Below are positions 49,484-61,300 of a DNA stretch of 64,000 bases, piece by piece. The first letter of the stretch is position 1. Every line of letters starts with the position of its first letter. This DNA is from Seminavis robusta (Eukaryota; Bacillariophyta; Bacillariophyceae; Naviculales; Naviculaceae), in NCBI GenBank assembly GCA_903772945.1, contig CAICTM010000364.1, positions 1 through 64,000 of the forward strand, given 5' to 3'. Under the pieces are notes generated by a model, which made no database searches, was not told the DNA's origin, and worked only from the letters and a program-made list of their open reading frames with translations. The translations under genes were made by a program, and so were the position numbers.

Positions 49484-49885
49484 ATGGCCATTTCCAGATC
49501 TCTGTCTCTCAAGCGACCCCGCACCACTTGCTTGAAACATGCAGTGCAAGCAACCAAGGAAGCTACGAGCTGCGAGTCGCCCAAAGCCCCGTCATCAATG
49601 AAGCGGGTGGTATCATTCGAAGACAAGATTCAGGTCATCAAGGTCCAACGAGTGGACTCGTCTTTGAAGAACGAATTGTACTACCGTCGATCTGATTTTC
49701 GTCGCTTCAAGAAAGAATCCAAGCAAATCATGAACATGCTCGATCGAAGACTTCGACTTGGCTCATCGTCTTCATCATTATCAACCTCCAAGAGGCTCGG
49801 TCTGTCTCTTCGATTTCCGACTTCATCGTCTTCCTCCTCCGGCCGCCATAAGGCCCTGTCACTGGCAAGCTTTCGTCTGCGGTGA
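49484..49885 (+). CDS. 133-aa serine-rich protein with a conserved stramenopile-type motif
   Basis: The first ATG is 49484 (MAISRSLSLKR). A central block, VVSFEDKIQVIKVQRVDS followed by ELYYRRSDFRRFKKE, resembles a motif I remember from many small diatom proteins: V-x-F-x-D then, about 20 residues later, (L/I)(W/Y)Y-S-x-x-(D/E)-(F/Y). No domain name is attached. The C-terminus is rich in serine and arginine. A likely poly(A) signal (AATAAA) is near 49937. The role is unknown. Confidence 0.6.
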   Translation: MAISRSLSLKRPRTTCLKHAVQATKEATSCESPKAPSSMKRVVSFEDKIQVIKVQRVDSSLKNELYYRRSDFRRFKKESKQIMNMLDRRLRLGSSSSSLSTSKRLGLSLRFPTSSSSSSGRHKALSLASFRLR

Positions 49886-51321
49886 ATGCACAAAAAGCAA
49901 ACATTTTTCTAGCTCTGTACACTGCTGTAAAATTCCAAATAAAAACTTTAAATTGAATCGAATCGAAGAATCGAATCATTCCTCTTTTATTTTATTAATT
50001 GGTGTGCATCTCGTTTGTCTCGTATCTAGCTAGGCTGAGCCACACAATGTTTTGAGATGTGCAACAATAATGTATTGTTAGGGATTTTCGAGATCTAGCT
50101 GGTTGCTTGCTATGGTAGTGCTGGCTAGATAGTAGCTACCGGTATGCGACCTGGCTGAAGATGTCGGGGCTAAACAGCCGCCGCGGCTACGGTAGAAATT
50201 ACTCTGGACGAGGACCAGCCATCAATTTCCGAGCTCGCTCCCTGCTGGCACTGACCATGAAGCCAAACACACAATTTATTTACGCACTTGCTTGGCCAGA
50301 CAACACATTGGATAACATTCCTAGACGGATGGTGTCTCATCAAGGTCAGCTCGTTGCTGCCGGCGGTCTGCCAGCAACCGAAGAAGCTTCATTTTCCTCG
50401 CTCCAACTCCACGATCTTCTCCGAACAAACCCGCTCGCTCTACTAGCTACGGTAGCTAGCAATGACATACTTGTAGCTGGCTAATACTCCGCACAGTTTG
50501 CTGGACTAGCTTGGTGGTGGCTGTCCACCACCGGTAGACTACTGAACCTGTTTGGTTTAAAGCTCTGAATTGACTAAAGATGCGTAAAGCTAATAGTACT
50601 GGAAGAATCGGCGCGATCATCGATGCATAGCTACTATATTGCCTACTAAGGACAGTAGTCGTCGCAGTTATGATTGGGGAGTTTGGCTAGCTAGCTACTG
50701 GCTGGGCGCCATCCAACAGGGGCTGGAGGCCTGACATACAGTAGTAGACTTGTTCCTCCCAGCGCCCTTGCTTCATTGCTTGTTCCCAACCTACGTACTA
50801 CAGTGTAGCCAGTATGGTGGATTCATACACCGCAATCTCACGATTTTCTCGTCTGGTCAATGTACATGTACCTTGGTAGAATGCGAACACACCACCACCC
50901 AACCCAAGAGTGGATACGCCAGCGACAGCACCATCAAGGTACTGGTACTGGTAGCAAGCGCCACCTCACTGACCAGAAACGTTGTGAAGATGGGGCAGCG
51001 ATTGCTATTTGCTCGGTCCTTTTGTGATGGAGGGTAGACGATGAAAATGGATCGTCGTATTGAGCAACGCACCCTTGACGGGGGATTGAAAATATTGTGC
51101 AGTGCTACAGCCAGCCATATCTAACGCAATCTTTAGCCAACAAGCAGTATTTATTCACCGTCCACTTTTGACACACAAGCAATGACTACATACTGTTGTT
51201 ATCTCGCTACATGAATGCAGTGCATCCATGACGACCTGCACTTGTTGTTGGAACGTATTGCGTGGTGACCAATCCACCGCATAGCGGGGTCTTCTCTCGT
51301 TGCCCTTGCTCCCTTGCTTAC
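49886..51321. other. intergenic
   Basis: A GAATC-type run is near 49958-49978, ACCGGT sites lie near 50143 and 50528, and TAGCTAGC runs at about 50030 and 50690. An ATG frame at 50161-50484 ends inside a TAGCTACGG run and is rejected. Nothing supported as a gene. Confidence 0.45.
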
Positions 51322-52098
51322 TTAGGCTGCCGGAGCAATGGCATCAACGTGAAGCAAGATGATATTCAAAAGCAATCCTTGCATATGAGCTTCCCCGAAG
51401 TTCTGGATCCTATCGTTGATACTGTTTGATGAAACCACTTCCATTAGAGTGCCAAAGATGTGGCGGGCCTTCCCAAAGTGACAGAGGTCGTAGCTGGCAA
51501 TGGCCATGTTGTTCATGGCAGCCACCACAATGTTCATGTATCCTGGCATACCTGCATGGACCGAACACTGGACCTGTGCCAGACACAGGTCATACCAGGT
51601 CAGAGCCCGGATCAAGGCTTGCTCTCCAATATCCTTGGTTTTCATCTGGTAAGTTAGGCCCAAGTTGAACTGAACCATGGCCAGGCACACGGGTAGAAAC
51701 GTCATGGTCGCGTGCGGAGAGAGAACAAGAGATGGATTAAAGACAAGTGCCTCCTTGTACACAAAGTGCTGATGCTCAAAGGTTGTGATAGTTGGTGCGG
51801 GTGCGCTTGGGCTGAAGGAAGGATTCCTGCCGGAAAACTGCAAATGCGCCGACTTGGCCTCCTTCAAAGCTGACGCCCAGGTTAACCCAACAGGTGATCC
51901 ATTGCTGCAGCCGTAGCTATTAGATGCGCTCCCGTCAATAGGCCCCAAGGATTCAGGGGCAGGTCCATGTCGAATGAAGGTACCCAACAGCTCCAACGCA
52001 CTGCTAAACGATTCGAACGCTAGATTCACATGGCCGCTCGCGAGAGCCGCGGCACCTCTTGTGTTGAGTTCCGATATGGACGCAATTGTGTGCTCCAT
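51322..52098 (-). CDS. 258-aa TPR-like helical protein
   Basis: An intron-less frame from ATG 52098. Residues 8-45 (ELNTRGAAALASGHVNLAFE) look like the first helix pair of a TPR-type repeat. The C-terminal half has further helix pairs with LAMVQFNLGLTYQM, ALTWYDLCLAQVQ and AMNNMAIASYDLCHFGKARHI. Between them is a polar segment with FEHQHFVYKEALVF. TPR proteins act as protein-binding platforms. No partner is suggested by context. Diatoms have many such short TPR-like proteins. Confidence 0.6.
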   Translation of the reverse strand: MEHTIASISELNTRGAAALASGHVNLAFESFSSALELLGTFIRHGPAPESLGPIDGSASNSYGCSNGSPVGLTWASALKEAKSAHLQFSGRNPSFSPSAPAPTITTFEHQHFVYKEALVFNPSLVLSPHATMTFLPVCLAMVQFNLGLTYQMKTKDIGEQALIRALTWYDLCLAQVQCSVHAGMPGYMNIVVAAMNNMAIASYDLCHFGKARHIFGTLMEVVSSNSINDRIQNFGEAHMQGLLLNIILLHVDAIAPAA

Positions 52099-53837
52099 GG
52101 CGGACAGAGACAGACAGGATGGTGGTGCTGTTTAGTAGCAAGGGAGGTTTGGCAACCCAGCTGAAACGAGAAGGCGATGCGACGCGAAGGTGTGAAGGTG
52201 TGAAGGTCTTTTGGATTGTAGAGGGTACTCGAGTGCTTTGGACTTTGGAGGGGAGACTGTAATCGAGAGCTGCTCGAGTAAAGGGTTTCAGGCCGGAAGA
52301 GGAAGCGTTCAAGCGTTGTGCTGTTGTTTCTTCGGGCTCCAGCTTGGAAGACAGCTTTCGAAACGGGCGTTGCGGTAAATCTAGAGTTAAGGTTACGTTT
52401 TACTTTAATTCATTTTATTGATATTGTGTTTTACCAAGTCTACCTGGGCTACGAAACAGATGGCCGCGGAGATACTTCTTCTTCTCTTCGAAAACGAGAA
52501 GATGTGGAAGACAAGCTGACGTGGGAAAACGAAAAGTGTCAATGTCTTTAAATAAAATATTCGGCGCGACAAAGAAGATTGTCCTCAAAGGACACCAAAA
52601 AGAAGCTCCAGCCGCCGCAAACAGCACTCCGAGCTCAGAGTAAAAGATATGAGAGACGTTGCTGACGTGGGAAAACGAAAAGTGCCAATGATGTTTAACA
52701 AAAATAGTTCTTGCGACAAACCGGTTGTTATAAATCAGCTAATTGAGTATGAAAGCTACTAGTAACATGCTTGACCTGCTTATGGTATGATCATACTCGA
52801 AGGACGGAGGACGCGCGCCTGATGGCCGTGGATCTTTTAATTGGTTTAACCGTCGGATTAGAATCTTTAAGTATCCAAATCTAAAAAAAGACTCACACAA
52901 GCGTCAGCTGTTTTGGAATGAATCTCACAACGTGGCTTCTGAGCTGGACCTGGTGAAGTCCTGGCGACCCACATGAGGCCGACCAGTCCCGAACACATGA
53001 AACAAAACATGTGAGATTTAACAAGGAAAACATGGACTTAGCCACGGAGCATGAAACAACACTCCAAGACAAAAAGGAGTCCAGTCACGAACGAAAGGAC
53101 TTACGTTGAATGAAGAAAAAGCACCATCATGACGAAAAAGCACCGTGCGACCATCGACAATGGGCTTTATCAGCAACACAGCAGCAAAAACAGAGACGGC
53201 AACGACAACCAAAAGAGAGCAGGTCATGGGATGGCCCAAAACCAGACACAGTCGGCACCATCTATGATAACAGCAACGCCGAAAGGTCTTGGGGGGATCT
53301 TGGGTGGACATCGAAATTGGGAGATGGAAGACGTCGCGAAAGGAACGCGAAGGTGCGGCAGATGGACTGTTGGATGTTGGATGAGAGGAGGGAGAGCAGA
53401 GGGTTAGTAAAGAAGAAGAAAAGCAAACAAGCAAACAACAAAAGCGCCATGGTGGAGCACTTACAAGCAACCATGCCAAGAAGAACCAACAATGAAAATT
53501 CCCCGGAAGCACAAAGGAAGGTTCTCCCGCCAAAAGTCAACCGAGCGACCCAAAATTCTCCCTCCAACCAGCTCGCTCTTCTTTCGAACCAAGGCAATAA
53601 AACGCATTCATAGCAACAGACAGAGAGAAAAGGCGGTCAAAGGTGGAGTCGGACAGATCAGTTTTGACAACCTTTGAAATGGAGACGAAGGAAGGTTCTA
53701 GAAGACGATTTGGGAATGTTCTAGAATGGGAGTAATTTTTCGAAATTGCCCTTCAGCATGCTAGCAACAACAGCAATAGACAGTTGTGTCCAGTTGATGA
53801 TAGCATTGATGATAGCTAGAAGTAAAGCAATAGAAAT
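52099..53837. other. intergenic before the transposase gene
   Basis: The first part holds the promoter of the TPR-like gene. It includes a duplicated block (52515-52572 and 52661-52719). From 53030 on the sequence is strongly A-rich on the plus strand, which creates long lysine- and glutamine-rich frames without a signature. The last part precedes the MULE-like transposase; no terminal inverted repeat could be identified by eye. Confidence 0.4.
52515..52719. repeat. direct duplication of a block of about 58 bp
   Basis: Copies at 52515-52572 and 52661-52719. The first 30 bp match at all but one position (both start GCTGACGTGGGAAAACGAAA), then similarity weakens but both run on to a GCGACAAA end. 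They are spaced 146 bp apart. Confidence 0.7.
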
Positions 53838-56750
53838 ATGTCGAAACAATGGAGTAGTAACAAATGGAACCAAGGGTACCAGCAGGGGTATCATTGGCAA
53901 ACGTATTACGGCAATACAGGAGGAGGAGGGCCCCACGTGAGAGGATCGGCATACGAAGGAATTGCGACAACACAGAACATAGGCAAGAAACAACCAAACA
54001 GGCTATCTAATTTCATCGAAGACGCCAAATGCAAGCCATGCCACACACTCAAAGATGCACAAGCTGAGATTGCTACTCATTATGGGGGCTATTACAAAGA
54101 TGACTATTGCATCAAAGCAGACGGAACCGAAAAAGGCAAGGAGTGTGTGAAGTATAAATATCACTGCATCGCCACTGTACAGCATCCCCACACCGGACTT
54201 CATGTGAAGTGCAAATGGCGCTGTCAAATTCGCAAGCAGCCGTCGTCCCAGAACGCTGACACTTACCATGTCTATTCCAAGACATTCCTGCAGCATAGCC
54301 ACCCAATGAAGCCACACCCACCTTCCCCCCAAGATCAACATGGACTGCCATTTGCTGTGCAAAGCTTTATCCAGTCACTTGTACAACATGAACACAGTGT
54401 CAAGAACCGGTGCATATTAAAGCTAAGGCCTGAAGAAATTCGACAAGGACTTACAGAAGCTATTGAATGCAGTCGTCGTCAAAACAACCAGAATCATCCT
54501 CTGTATTCTCACGTCCATCTATTACAGCCTGACTTCAGAGAGCATTTGAAAGGACAACTTCGAAGCTACATGGATCACCAAAAGATTAAATACATGGAGT
54601 CGCAATTGGGTAAGCACCACAAGCTGGACACAGCATACAACCTTTACCGAGCCTTGCAGAACTGGAGACTGGACGTACCGGCTTCGTACCAACCGAAGTG
54701 CTACGACTCTGCGGATGACCTGGCAACCGCGCTGAATGCGAAGGTGGATGACATGTTCGTGTTCGATCTTTCCTTTGGGGAAGTTCACAGTAGATATGCC
54801 AAGGCAATGGCACTCGACAGTCAGTCCAAGAAAGCTGACTTCAAAGATAAAATGGAACAGGCATTCCTCGCGACGTCACCAACTGGGCTGTTTATGTTGA
54901 TGCATCTTGCACTGAGAACTCCAGGAACTCGACAGATCTGTGCAGATGGAACGGGAGGAACCTGTGTCGACATGAGCACTCTCATTGTCATGGGTGCACT
55001 TTCTGTGAAAGAGAGAGAGACACAAGGACAGGTGACGGCATCTCTCCGTCCCATAGCTTACCTTCATGTCGGTGCCGAAAGATTCTACCCTTACTGTCTC
55101 TCCTTATACGTACTCAGGTCAGTTTGCTGGAAACTGTTCAAGGTGGACTTTCGATTAGATTGGGGAACGTCGGATCGTGCAGATGCCTTCATAAAGTCCC
55201 ACAGATTCTTCCACAACAACCCAACGTGTTGTGACGGAGTGCAACAAGCAGGGAAGGATACAGTGGCGAATGTATCTTCCACAGTGGCGAACGTAGCTTC
55301 CACAGTTGCCATTTGCGAAAAGCCTGCTCCGTCACTGGATCACTGCGAAGAACCAACGCCAGACACAATGGTTAGTTCCAGTTGCATTACCCAGATTGAC
55401 TGGATCAAATGGAGAGAACAAGCAACGGTGCCCCCTCGCCAATATGCGTCAACTCTTTGTTACTTCCATGTCATGCAGCATTTTTCGAAGAACGATGGTT
55501 TCGTCAAGAAGTTCAAAGATAAATCCTTTGCCCGCATTGACAACAGGAATGGAAGCAGCATAAAGTCTGAAGCGTACAGACAAGTGCAGTTGATTCACCA
55601 CTGTAAAACAACGGAACAAAGAGCAAAGGTCGCCGAGTTAGTGCTGCGACATTGGTCTGAGGAACGGAATGAACACGCGGCAGCAGAGCATTACCTCCGT
55701 ATGTATGCGACTGGACCTTACTTCAACCACAATTATGGATGCACTGGTCACTCGGGCGTTCCATGCAGTAATTGTAACAACGAAAGCTTCAACCATCATG
55801 CAATCAAGTCCAAGGATTCACCTGTTGAACTAAACGTATCTCTTGCCCGTCTTTTGGTTGATACGCTCACGAGTCTCCTCCATAGAGATGCAATGGACAG
55901 AGCGGATCCTTGCACAATTGTTATTCCAAGGACATGCTCCTTGTTGTGCCTTGTTGTTTCCACATTCCTGGAAATGCAACGTGATGTTGTACCTATTGCA
56001 TGGAACGGAATGGGAGTACCAATAGCTTGGATATCCAATGTGGGGTATCGCATTGGTATTCCACTCACCAGGGACCGCATTGATCTTGTACGTTCAGCCC
56101 TTCAAGGAGATGAGGAGCCCTTCGAAGATATATATTCAGAAAATGAAGAAGGCCGAGACATTACTGCACGGAAGATGGTTGCCGCAACAAGAAACTGCTG
56201 CATTCTCACCTTACGAGCAGGTGACCAAGTGGTCGTTGGGGACTGTGAAGACTGCCGGAAGCGGAATGGGTATAACTGCCCTGCAGCTGCTTTCCTTCGG
56301 AGCCGGTATGGGCAGTTCGACGTTGAAGTCGAAGACATGAGGAAGGTACCTTCTAACACAAGACGTAAAGGATACAAGGCACAGGCAAGAGGAAGACGTG
56401 ATGGTATGTATACAGGAGGCCTGCTTACCAACGGACGAGTTGCTCGTAAGACTCCAAAAATGATTGAAACCAAGGCAGCTTTCCTCGAAAGCTTGTCAAC
56501 GGAGCACAAGGTTCATGCAGTCAACTATCTTGGTTTGGAAGTTTCGGATAAACAGAGGAACTTGCTCAAGGGAGAAGATTGCAGTGCTAAGAACGCAGAG
56601 GACTCCATGTGTCTTCTTCGGGAACTGTTGATGTTCATGAAAGATGCTCCTGTGTACCGAACCAATCAAAGAGAAAGCAAGGTCCAGGCAAAGGCACAAT
56701 CGAAGAAGGAATGGGCATCGAAGAAGGAATGCGTATCGAAAAAGGAATGA
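53838..56750 (+). CDS. MULE-like (Mutator-type) transposase, uninterrupted 970-aa frame
   Basis: A single-exon frame from ATG 53838. After a glycine- and asparagine-rich start comes a cysteine/histidine zinc-finger region of the FLYWCH/WRKY-like kind (about 60-155, ending TFLQHSHP). The DDE core follows: D370 in ICADGTGGT, candidate second acids D446 or D449 in TSDRADAF, the CYFHVMQHF block (C541, H544), and E649 in CNNESFNHH, which corresponds to the TNN-x-x-E-x-x-N block of MULE transposases. The C-terminal SWIM-type motif is degenerate (GDCEDC then NCPAAAF, where the last histidine is replaced). The frame is intact, with no stop in 970 codons, so it is either a recent copy or a domesticated gene. 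The copy has no visible inverted repeats by eye. The tail has three near-repeats of SKKEWA/SKKE. Confidence 0.8.
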   Translation: MSKQWSSNKWNQGYQQGYHWQTYYGNTGGGGPHVRGSAYEGIATTQNIGKKQPNRLSNFIEDAKCKPCHTLKDAQAEIATHYGGYYKDDYCIKADGTEKGKECVKYKYHCIATVQHPHTGLHVKCKWRCQIRKQPSSQNADTYHVYSKTFLQHSHPMKPHPPSPQDQHGLPFAVQSFIQSLVQHEHSVKNRCILKLRPEEIRQGLTEAIECSRRQNNQNHPLYSHVHLLQPDFREHLKGQLRSYMDHQKIKYMESQLGKHHKLDTAYNLYRALQNWRLDVPASYQPKCYDSADDLATALNAKVDDMFVFDLSFGEVHSRYAKAMALDSQSKKADFKDKMEQAFLATSPTGLFMLMHLALRTPGTRQICADGTGGTCVDMSTLIVMGALSVKERETQGQVTASLRPIAYLHVGAERFYPYCLSLYVLRSVCWKLFKVDFRLDWGTSDRADAFIKSHRFFHNNPTCCDGVQQAGKDTVANVSSTVANVASTVAICEKPAPSLDHCEEPTPDTMVSSSCITQIDWIKWREQATVPPRQYASTLCYFHVMQHFSKNDGFVKKFKDKSFARIDNRNGSSIKSEAYRQVQLIHHCKTTEQRAKVAELVLRHWSEERNEHAAAEHYLRMYATGPYFNHNYGCTGHSGVPCSNCNNESFNHHAIKSKDSPVELNVSLARLLVDTLTSLLHRDAMDRADPCTIVIPRTCSLLCLVVSTFLEMQRDVVPIAWNGMGVPIAWISNVGYRIGIPLTRDRIDLVRSALQGDEEPFEDIYSENEEGRDITARKMVAATRNCCILTLRAGDQVVVGDCEDCRKRNGYNCPAAAFLRSRYGQFDVEVEDMRKVPSNTRRKGYKAQARGRRDGMYTGGLLTNGRVARKTPKMIETKAAFLESLSTEHKVHAVNYLGLEVSDKQRNLLKGEDCSAKNAEDSMCLLRELLMFMKDAPVYRTNQRESKVQAKAQSKKEWASKKECVSKKE

Positions 56751-57215
56751 GTGTCTTACAGTTTCATCGGAATAAATGAGGCGTATATGGGTTCCGTACC
56801 TTCTTTCGCGTATCGAGTTGTCCAAGTGGTGCGCATCTATATCAAGAGAGGGTGTCGCCTAGTGAAAGATCTCAACGCCATGGCTTAAGAGTTAATCAAT
56901 AAGCATTATTTAGCTTGTTGTCACCAGCATCGCTGCAATAGAAGAGTCCCGACACAGTCTTAGTTGCTTATCACAGCTGCAACCCCATAGGCCCTGCTCC
57001 ATTTTCGATCGTGCGCGTTGGAACAGGACAAGTAAGCAATACATAGACACTGTGATTGGCCAAACGGACAAGACGTACCCCGCGACAAGATCGAATTGCT
57101 CTTCAGGGACAACTGCGTCCATTTGCCATAATTCGCTCCTTTGCATTGCTACCACTCCAAACATTTTCCCTTGTTCCTTGTGACTGTGGTTCCATCGTTC
57201 CCTGTGTTCTCCACG
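56751..57215. other. spacer between transposase and interrupted gene
   Basis: No gene supported. It contains an AATAAA near 56769 that could be the poly(A) signal of the transposase gene, and the promoter and 5' UTR of the gene at 57216. Confidence 0.4.
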
Positions 57216-57883
57216 ATGGCGGATCGTCCCCGTCGCCAACACCGTCGTACCCCCTCACCACCGAAGAAGCGTGTGTACAATGTCTCACGGAAAGGACCTG
57301 GTGGACCCAAGGGAGGAACGGCTTGCATCACGACTGCTGGAAAGTTTCCTCAATTCGCGATTGATCGACAATGTGTCCATGCCAGCAGCACTCCCAGTAT
57401 CCAGTCATCGGAATCTCCTAGCATTCAGGGCTCCGTATCACGTACTCCTGCTGCTCGATTGCCACCACTCAATTTCACCATGGTTTCGCGCGATCGTTCC
57501 CAGCCTGGTCATCGTTCTCTGCCGTCTTTGTCACAGAAGACCAACACGATCACTGGTCCATCGTCTCTGTCTCAAGATTCGTTGGACAACATTCCTATTG
57601 ACCCTGCCATTGTGGCCTTGGTTCGTAAACAAGAGAAGACTCTTGCTGGACTCCGTGCTCTTCGTCTTGGTCATGATCTTGGTGGCAACATGAAAAGCAT
57701 CGACATCCCTGACATGACACAGGCTGGATGGACTGAGATCGATGAGATCTGTCGTCAAAGCCTAGACATGACAGTTGCATGGACGTTTGACCGTACCAAG
57801 GAGTTGGAGCAGTATCCTTTCTATCATGGCCAAGAAGATGACTACCCTTTGCCACCTGTTGGAAAGCCATTGGACCTCTGTGG
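57216..57883 (+). pseudogene. 5' part of a gene of unknown function, split by an LTR element
   Basis: ATG at 57216 opens a basic, serine- and proline-rich N-terminus (MADRPRRQHRRTPSPPKKRV), followed by a less ordered region and a segment with IPIDPAIVALVRKQEKTLAG and WTEIDEICRQSLDMTVAWTF. The frame runs to 57883 and continues in phase at 62174. Counting both parts, the ancestral gene would encode 543 aa (668 + 964 nt). The target duplication GTGG lies at 57880-57883. I recognise no domain. Since it lies beside a transposase gene on the same strand, it might also be an accessory gene of that transposon. Confidence 0.6.
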
Positions 57884-58320
57884 TGCAATACACGGCTCTT
57901 AGCCTTATTCGCGACTCGATCCTAGATAGGGTCTGGGTTCGACTCATACGTAGTCTTCGCGAATAGTCTTGTGAAGCATTCTCAATGACCGCTTCTGAGT
58001 CATACTAGTTGATTGATGAAATCGCTCATGGATATTTAGTCCACGTGGAGTTACTTCCAGCGCACTACTAGATGATATGCTATACGAATCTTCCAGCGCG
58101 GTTCCGTTTTTGGATCGTGAGACCGAGTATGGATTGCTACGCATATCTTACTCTATCACACTCTACACGTCTTCCCGCGGGATTCAGGATCTTGACGATC
58201 CTTTGATGTTGTATCTCCTATCGTGGGATTAGTTTTATTAGCTTCTAACCTCTTCATACTTTCATTCCTGTCAATCAAAACACTCGAAAGATCTCTTACA
58301 CTAGCTTTTAGACTAGTGCA
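57884..58320 (+). repeat. 5' LTR, 437 bp
   Basis: Starts TGCAATACACGG and ends ACTAGTGCA. It aligns over its length with 61756-62169. Preceded by GTGG. Confidence 0.85.
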
Positions 58321-61300
58321 TTTTGTTAACAAAACACAATAGCTTTCAGCTTCCCTCAACAGATTCCTCACCATGAAGATGCCCAAACGCATACACCGTG
58401 TGCGTGGGTGACAAACCAATCCTTCTTCTCATCGACCTCGATGAGTAATGCTAAATCGACGATTCTCGCCCTCCACCACCTACAAACTTCGCACTATTCC
58501 GCCAGATGTGCCTAGTGTTGTGTACATGTGGTGGTGGTGATTCAATTTGGGTTGGACTCCACGTCGACCATCAGTGGGTGTATGGAAGGTACGTTCGTCG
58601 GGTCGCATTGTCAGCCGACGACAAACATCGCTTTCTCAAGGAGATGACTTCCTGCTCTGCCAAGAGCAGTTACGAATTCAGCTGTGGCAGGCCATGTGTT
58701 ATACGTTGGATGCTTTGCGGCAGCTTGCAGTCAACGGCATACCTCCACGCGACACACGTGGCGGCGAAGACGAAGCCACTTTCCAAGAACGTTTCAAGGC
58801 TGCCTGAAACGGAGCAGCTCAGCCTACTTTGGACGACACTGACAATACGTTCGGCATAAATGCATGTGTCAAAGCGGTCTGTACCTACAACGCTATTGAA
58901 AAGCAGAAAAGCTTCATGCGACGAAAGATGCGTAAGCCTAGAGAAATGACAACTCGCGCCTAAATCAACAACCTCACTCGGATGAACACCGATGAACTTC
59001 CTCGTCTTCCACCTTTTGGACCCAACAAAACATTGAACCATGACGAACTCCTTGGACTTGTTTTGTCTTGGAATTCCACGCTCGTGATGAAGAAGATGGA
59101 CGGACACGACTTCGATCCTTTCGCAGCTCTTATCGGGGGAAGTGTGGTGTAACGCATGGATCTCCGAAGACTTCGACGAAGGGCTGTGTCAAGCAAGCTA
59201 CTACGAATGAAGCACACAGCAGAAGTACAAGTCAACTCGCAACAACGAAAACTCTTCAAAGAACGAAGAGAAATGGTGTGACTACCACAAGTCCAGCACT
59301 AACAACACAGCTGACTGCATGACACTGAAGCAGCTCGGATGTGGTTTCTTCACGATACAAGGTGCTGGACTTGACGCAAGTCGCGACGCCATTCCTACAC
59401 CAAGAAGTAACTCTCTGTTCTCATGAATAAAGTTTCCAACGCTGCTTTCAAGGCTGATCGCAAGAATAAAAGCGAAGGCAACCATGTTGCCAAGCGCAAG
59501 TCTGACAACTGCGACAACGAGTGTGTGTGTGTCCTCTGTTGGGATTCCATCAAGGCTGGACAGAATGGCTCGCTGTCGACAAGGCGCTTGTCGAATTCGA
59601 TTTCAATCATTCGGATGGAGGGATCTCCGTCTGAGGGTTAGGCCAGAATGATGATTCAACGGAACATGTTCCGATTTCTCATACCTAAGTTATTAAGATA
59701 TCTCACTAAATATGAAACAAGATTTGTTTGCAACTAACGAAGTCTACGGCAAATAAGACAATTGCCTAGTAACTACTAAACTAGACACTGACGCTCTGTT
59801 CAGCATCGTTACTTCGTCCATGGCCAATCAACTCATCAACGTCGCACGACAAGAGACCTCGAAAACTATCGTCTATGTTGATTTTAACAGACTAGCGAAA
59901 GGGAAACGAAACACCGTTACACTCTGTTGCCTACTGGATACAGAAGCCATCTGGAACTTTGATTGCTCAAGCTCATTCTAGAGTTTACTCATGAAGAAAC
60001 AAGGGGGCGTCCAAACACTAAGGACTGCTTCTACGAAGGAACTGAAACCCCGCACGAAGTTTAAGGGACATCGCGATTCCTGAGTTTCCACGATGATATT
60101 TGGCAGTGGTATTTACACGTCAACAAGAAATTGGGGGCGCAAGAAGTGATCATAAGTCAAGACACTCTCTGCGACCTAAGAATCAGGTTTGATTTCACTA
60201 CCATGTTCCTGTGGGGTGCGACATGCATTCTTTCCGGCTCGAAGAGAGCATACCAATGAAAGGGACTTCTCCTTTCTGATTCTGCAGTGTCAGCGACATG
60301 CGATAGTCTCAGAGATTCTTGCAGACGTATGAAACAATAGCACTTAAGGCGAAACGCCAGAGTCGAATCCGTTAAACAAAGGAGGGCAAGACTGCCTCTA
60401 CTTTTCAACCCAGTGCTTCGACCCAGTCGAGGATAATTGGGGAGAGTTGCGAATGGACGACTACGAGGTAGAAATTCGTCCCGACGTTTAAATCCTATTA
60501 CACTATGGCTCACCCTACTCCACGGTCCAAACCAACACTCTTAAAAGAGGTTGAACGTCTCTGCGAGAGGCAGCACTCAAGAAGGTGAACCGTTACGAGT
60601 GGGCGGAACCAACCTTCATCATTCCCAAAGAAAAGACGGATCTGTACGATCATCTCTGATTTCGGGAAGCGAACAAAAGGATCAAGCGGAAGCTTATCCT
60701 ATCCCAAAATCCAGGACATGCTCTTGACCTAGATGGATTCAAGTGGTACTAGTCTAGACCTGAAACGGGATACATACCACATCGAGCTGTCACCATCACT
60801 CGAATCAACCTTACCATGTCCTCCTGAGGAAGCACGAGTACCAGAGGTTGCAGATGGCCTATGTAATAGTCCCGGACATCTTCCAAAGAAGATATAAACA
60901 CGCATGCATGACGTGAAATGTCGTCATACGTTGATGATCCAACTCATCCTAAAGGACATCGATCTCGCAGATCGCTTGACAGTAGGATGACCTTCCACAA
61001 GACTCCAAGAAGTCGGGCTTGAAATCAACACTACCAAGGCCTTCCTCGATAGGAAGAACTGGAGCATCTAGACAATGGACTATACTGAGAAGGAACCAAC
61101 CCTTAACCAAAAGATAAAGAGCGACCACTATCGCTCTCCTACAACAGAAGGAACTCGTAGATTCATTGCCAATGAACTACAAGGGATGCCCCAAGACAGA
61201 AGACGGAGTAACCTCGTTCTGAAACAGACGTGTTACCAGTATCCATGACGGTGTCATGGACAGAGAACTAGTCCCGCAGAGATCGAGAAGACTCTCGGTG

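Noticed and set aside
50161-50484. 107-aa frame starting with ATG
   Set aside because: Ends inside a TAGCTACGG palindrome run; composition and end both fit chance in intergenic DNA.
53110-53613. 167-aa plus-strand frame rich in K, Q and R
   Set aside because: It follows from A-rich DNA, has no domain or repeat signature, and overlaps frames of equal length on the other strand.
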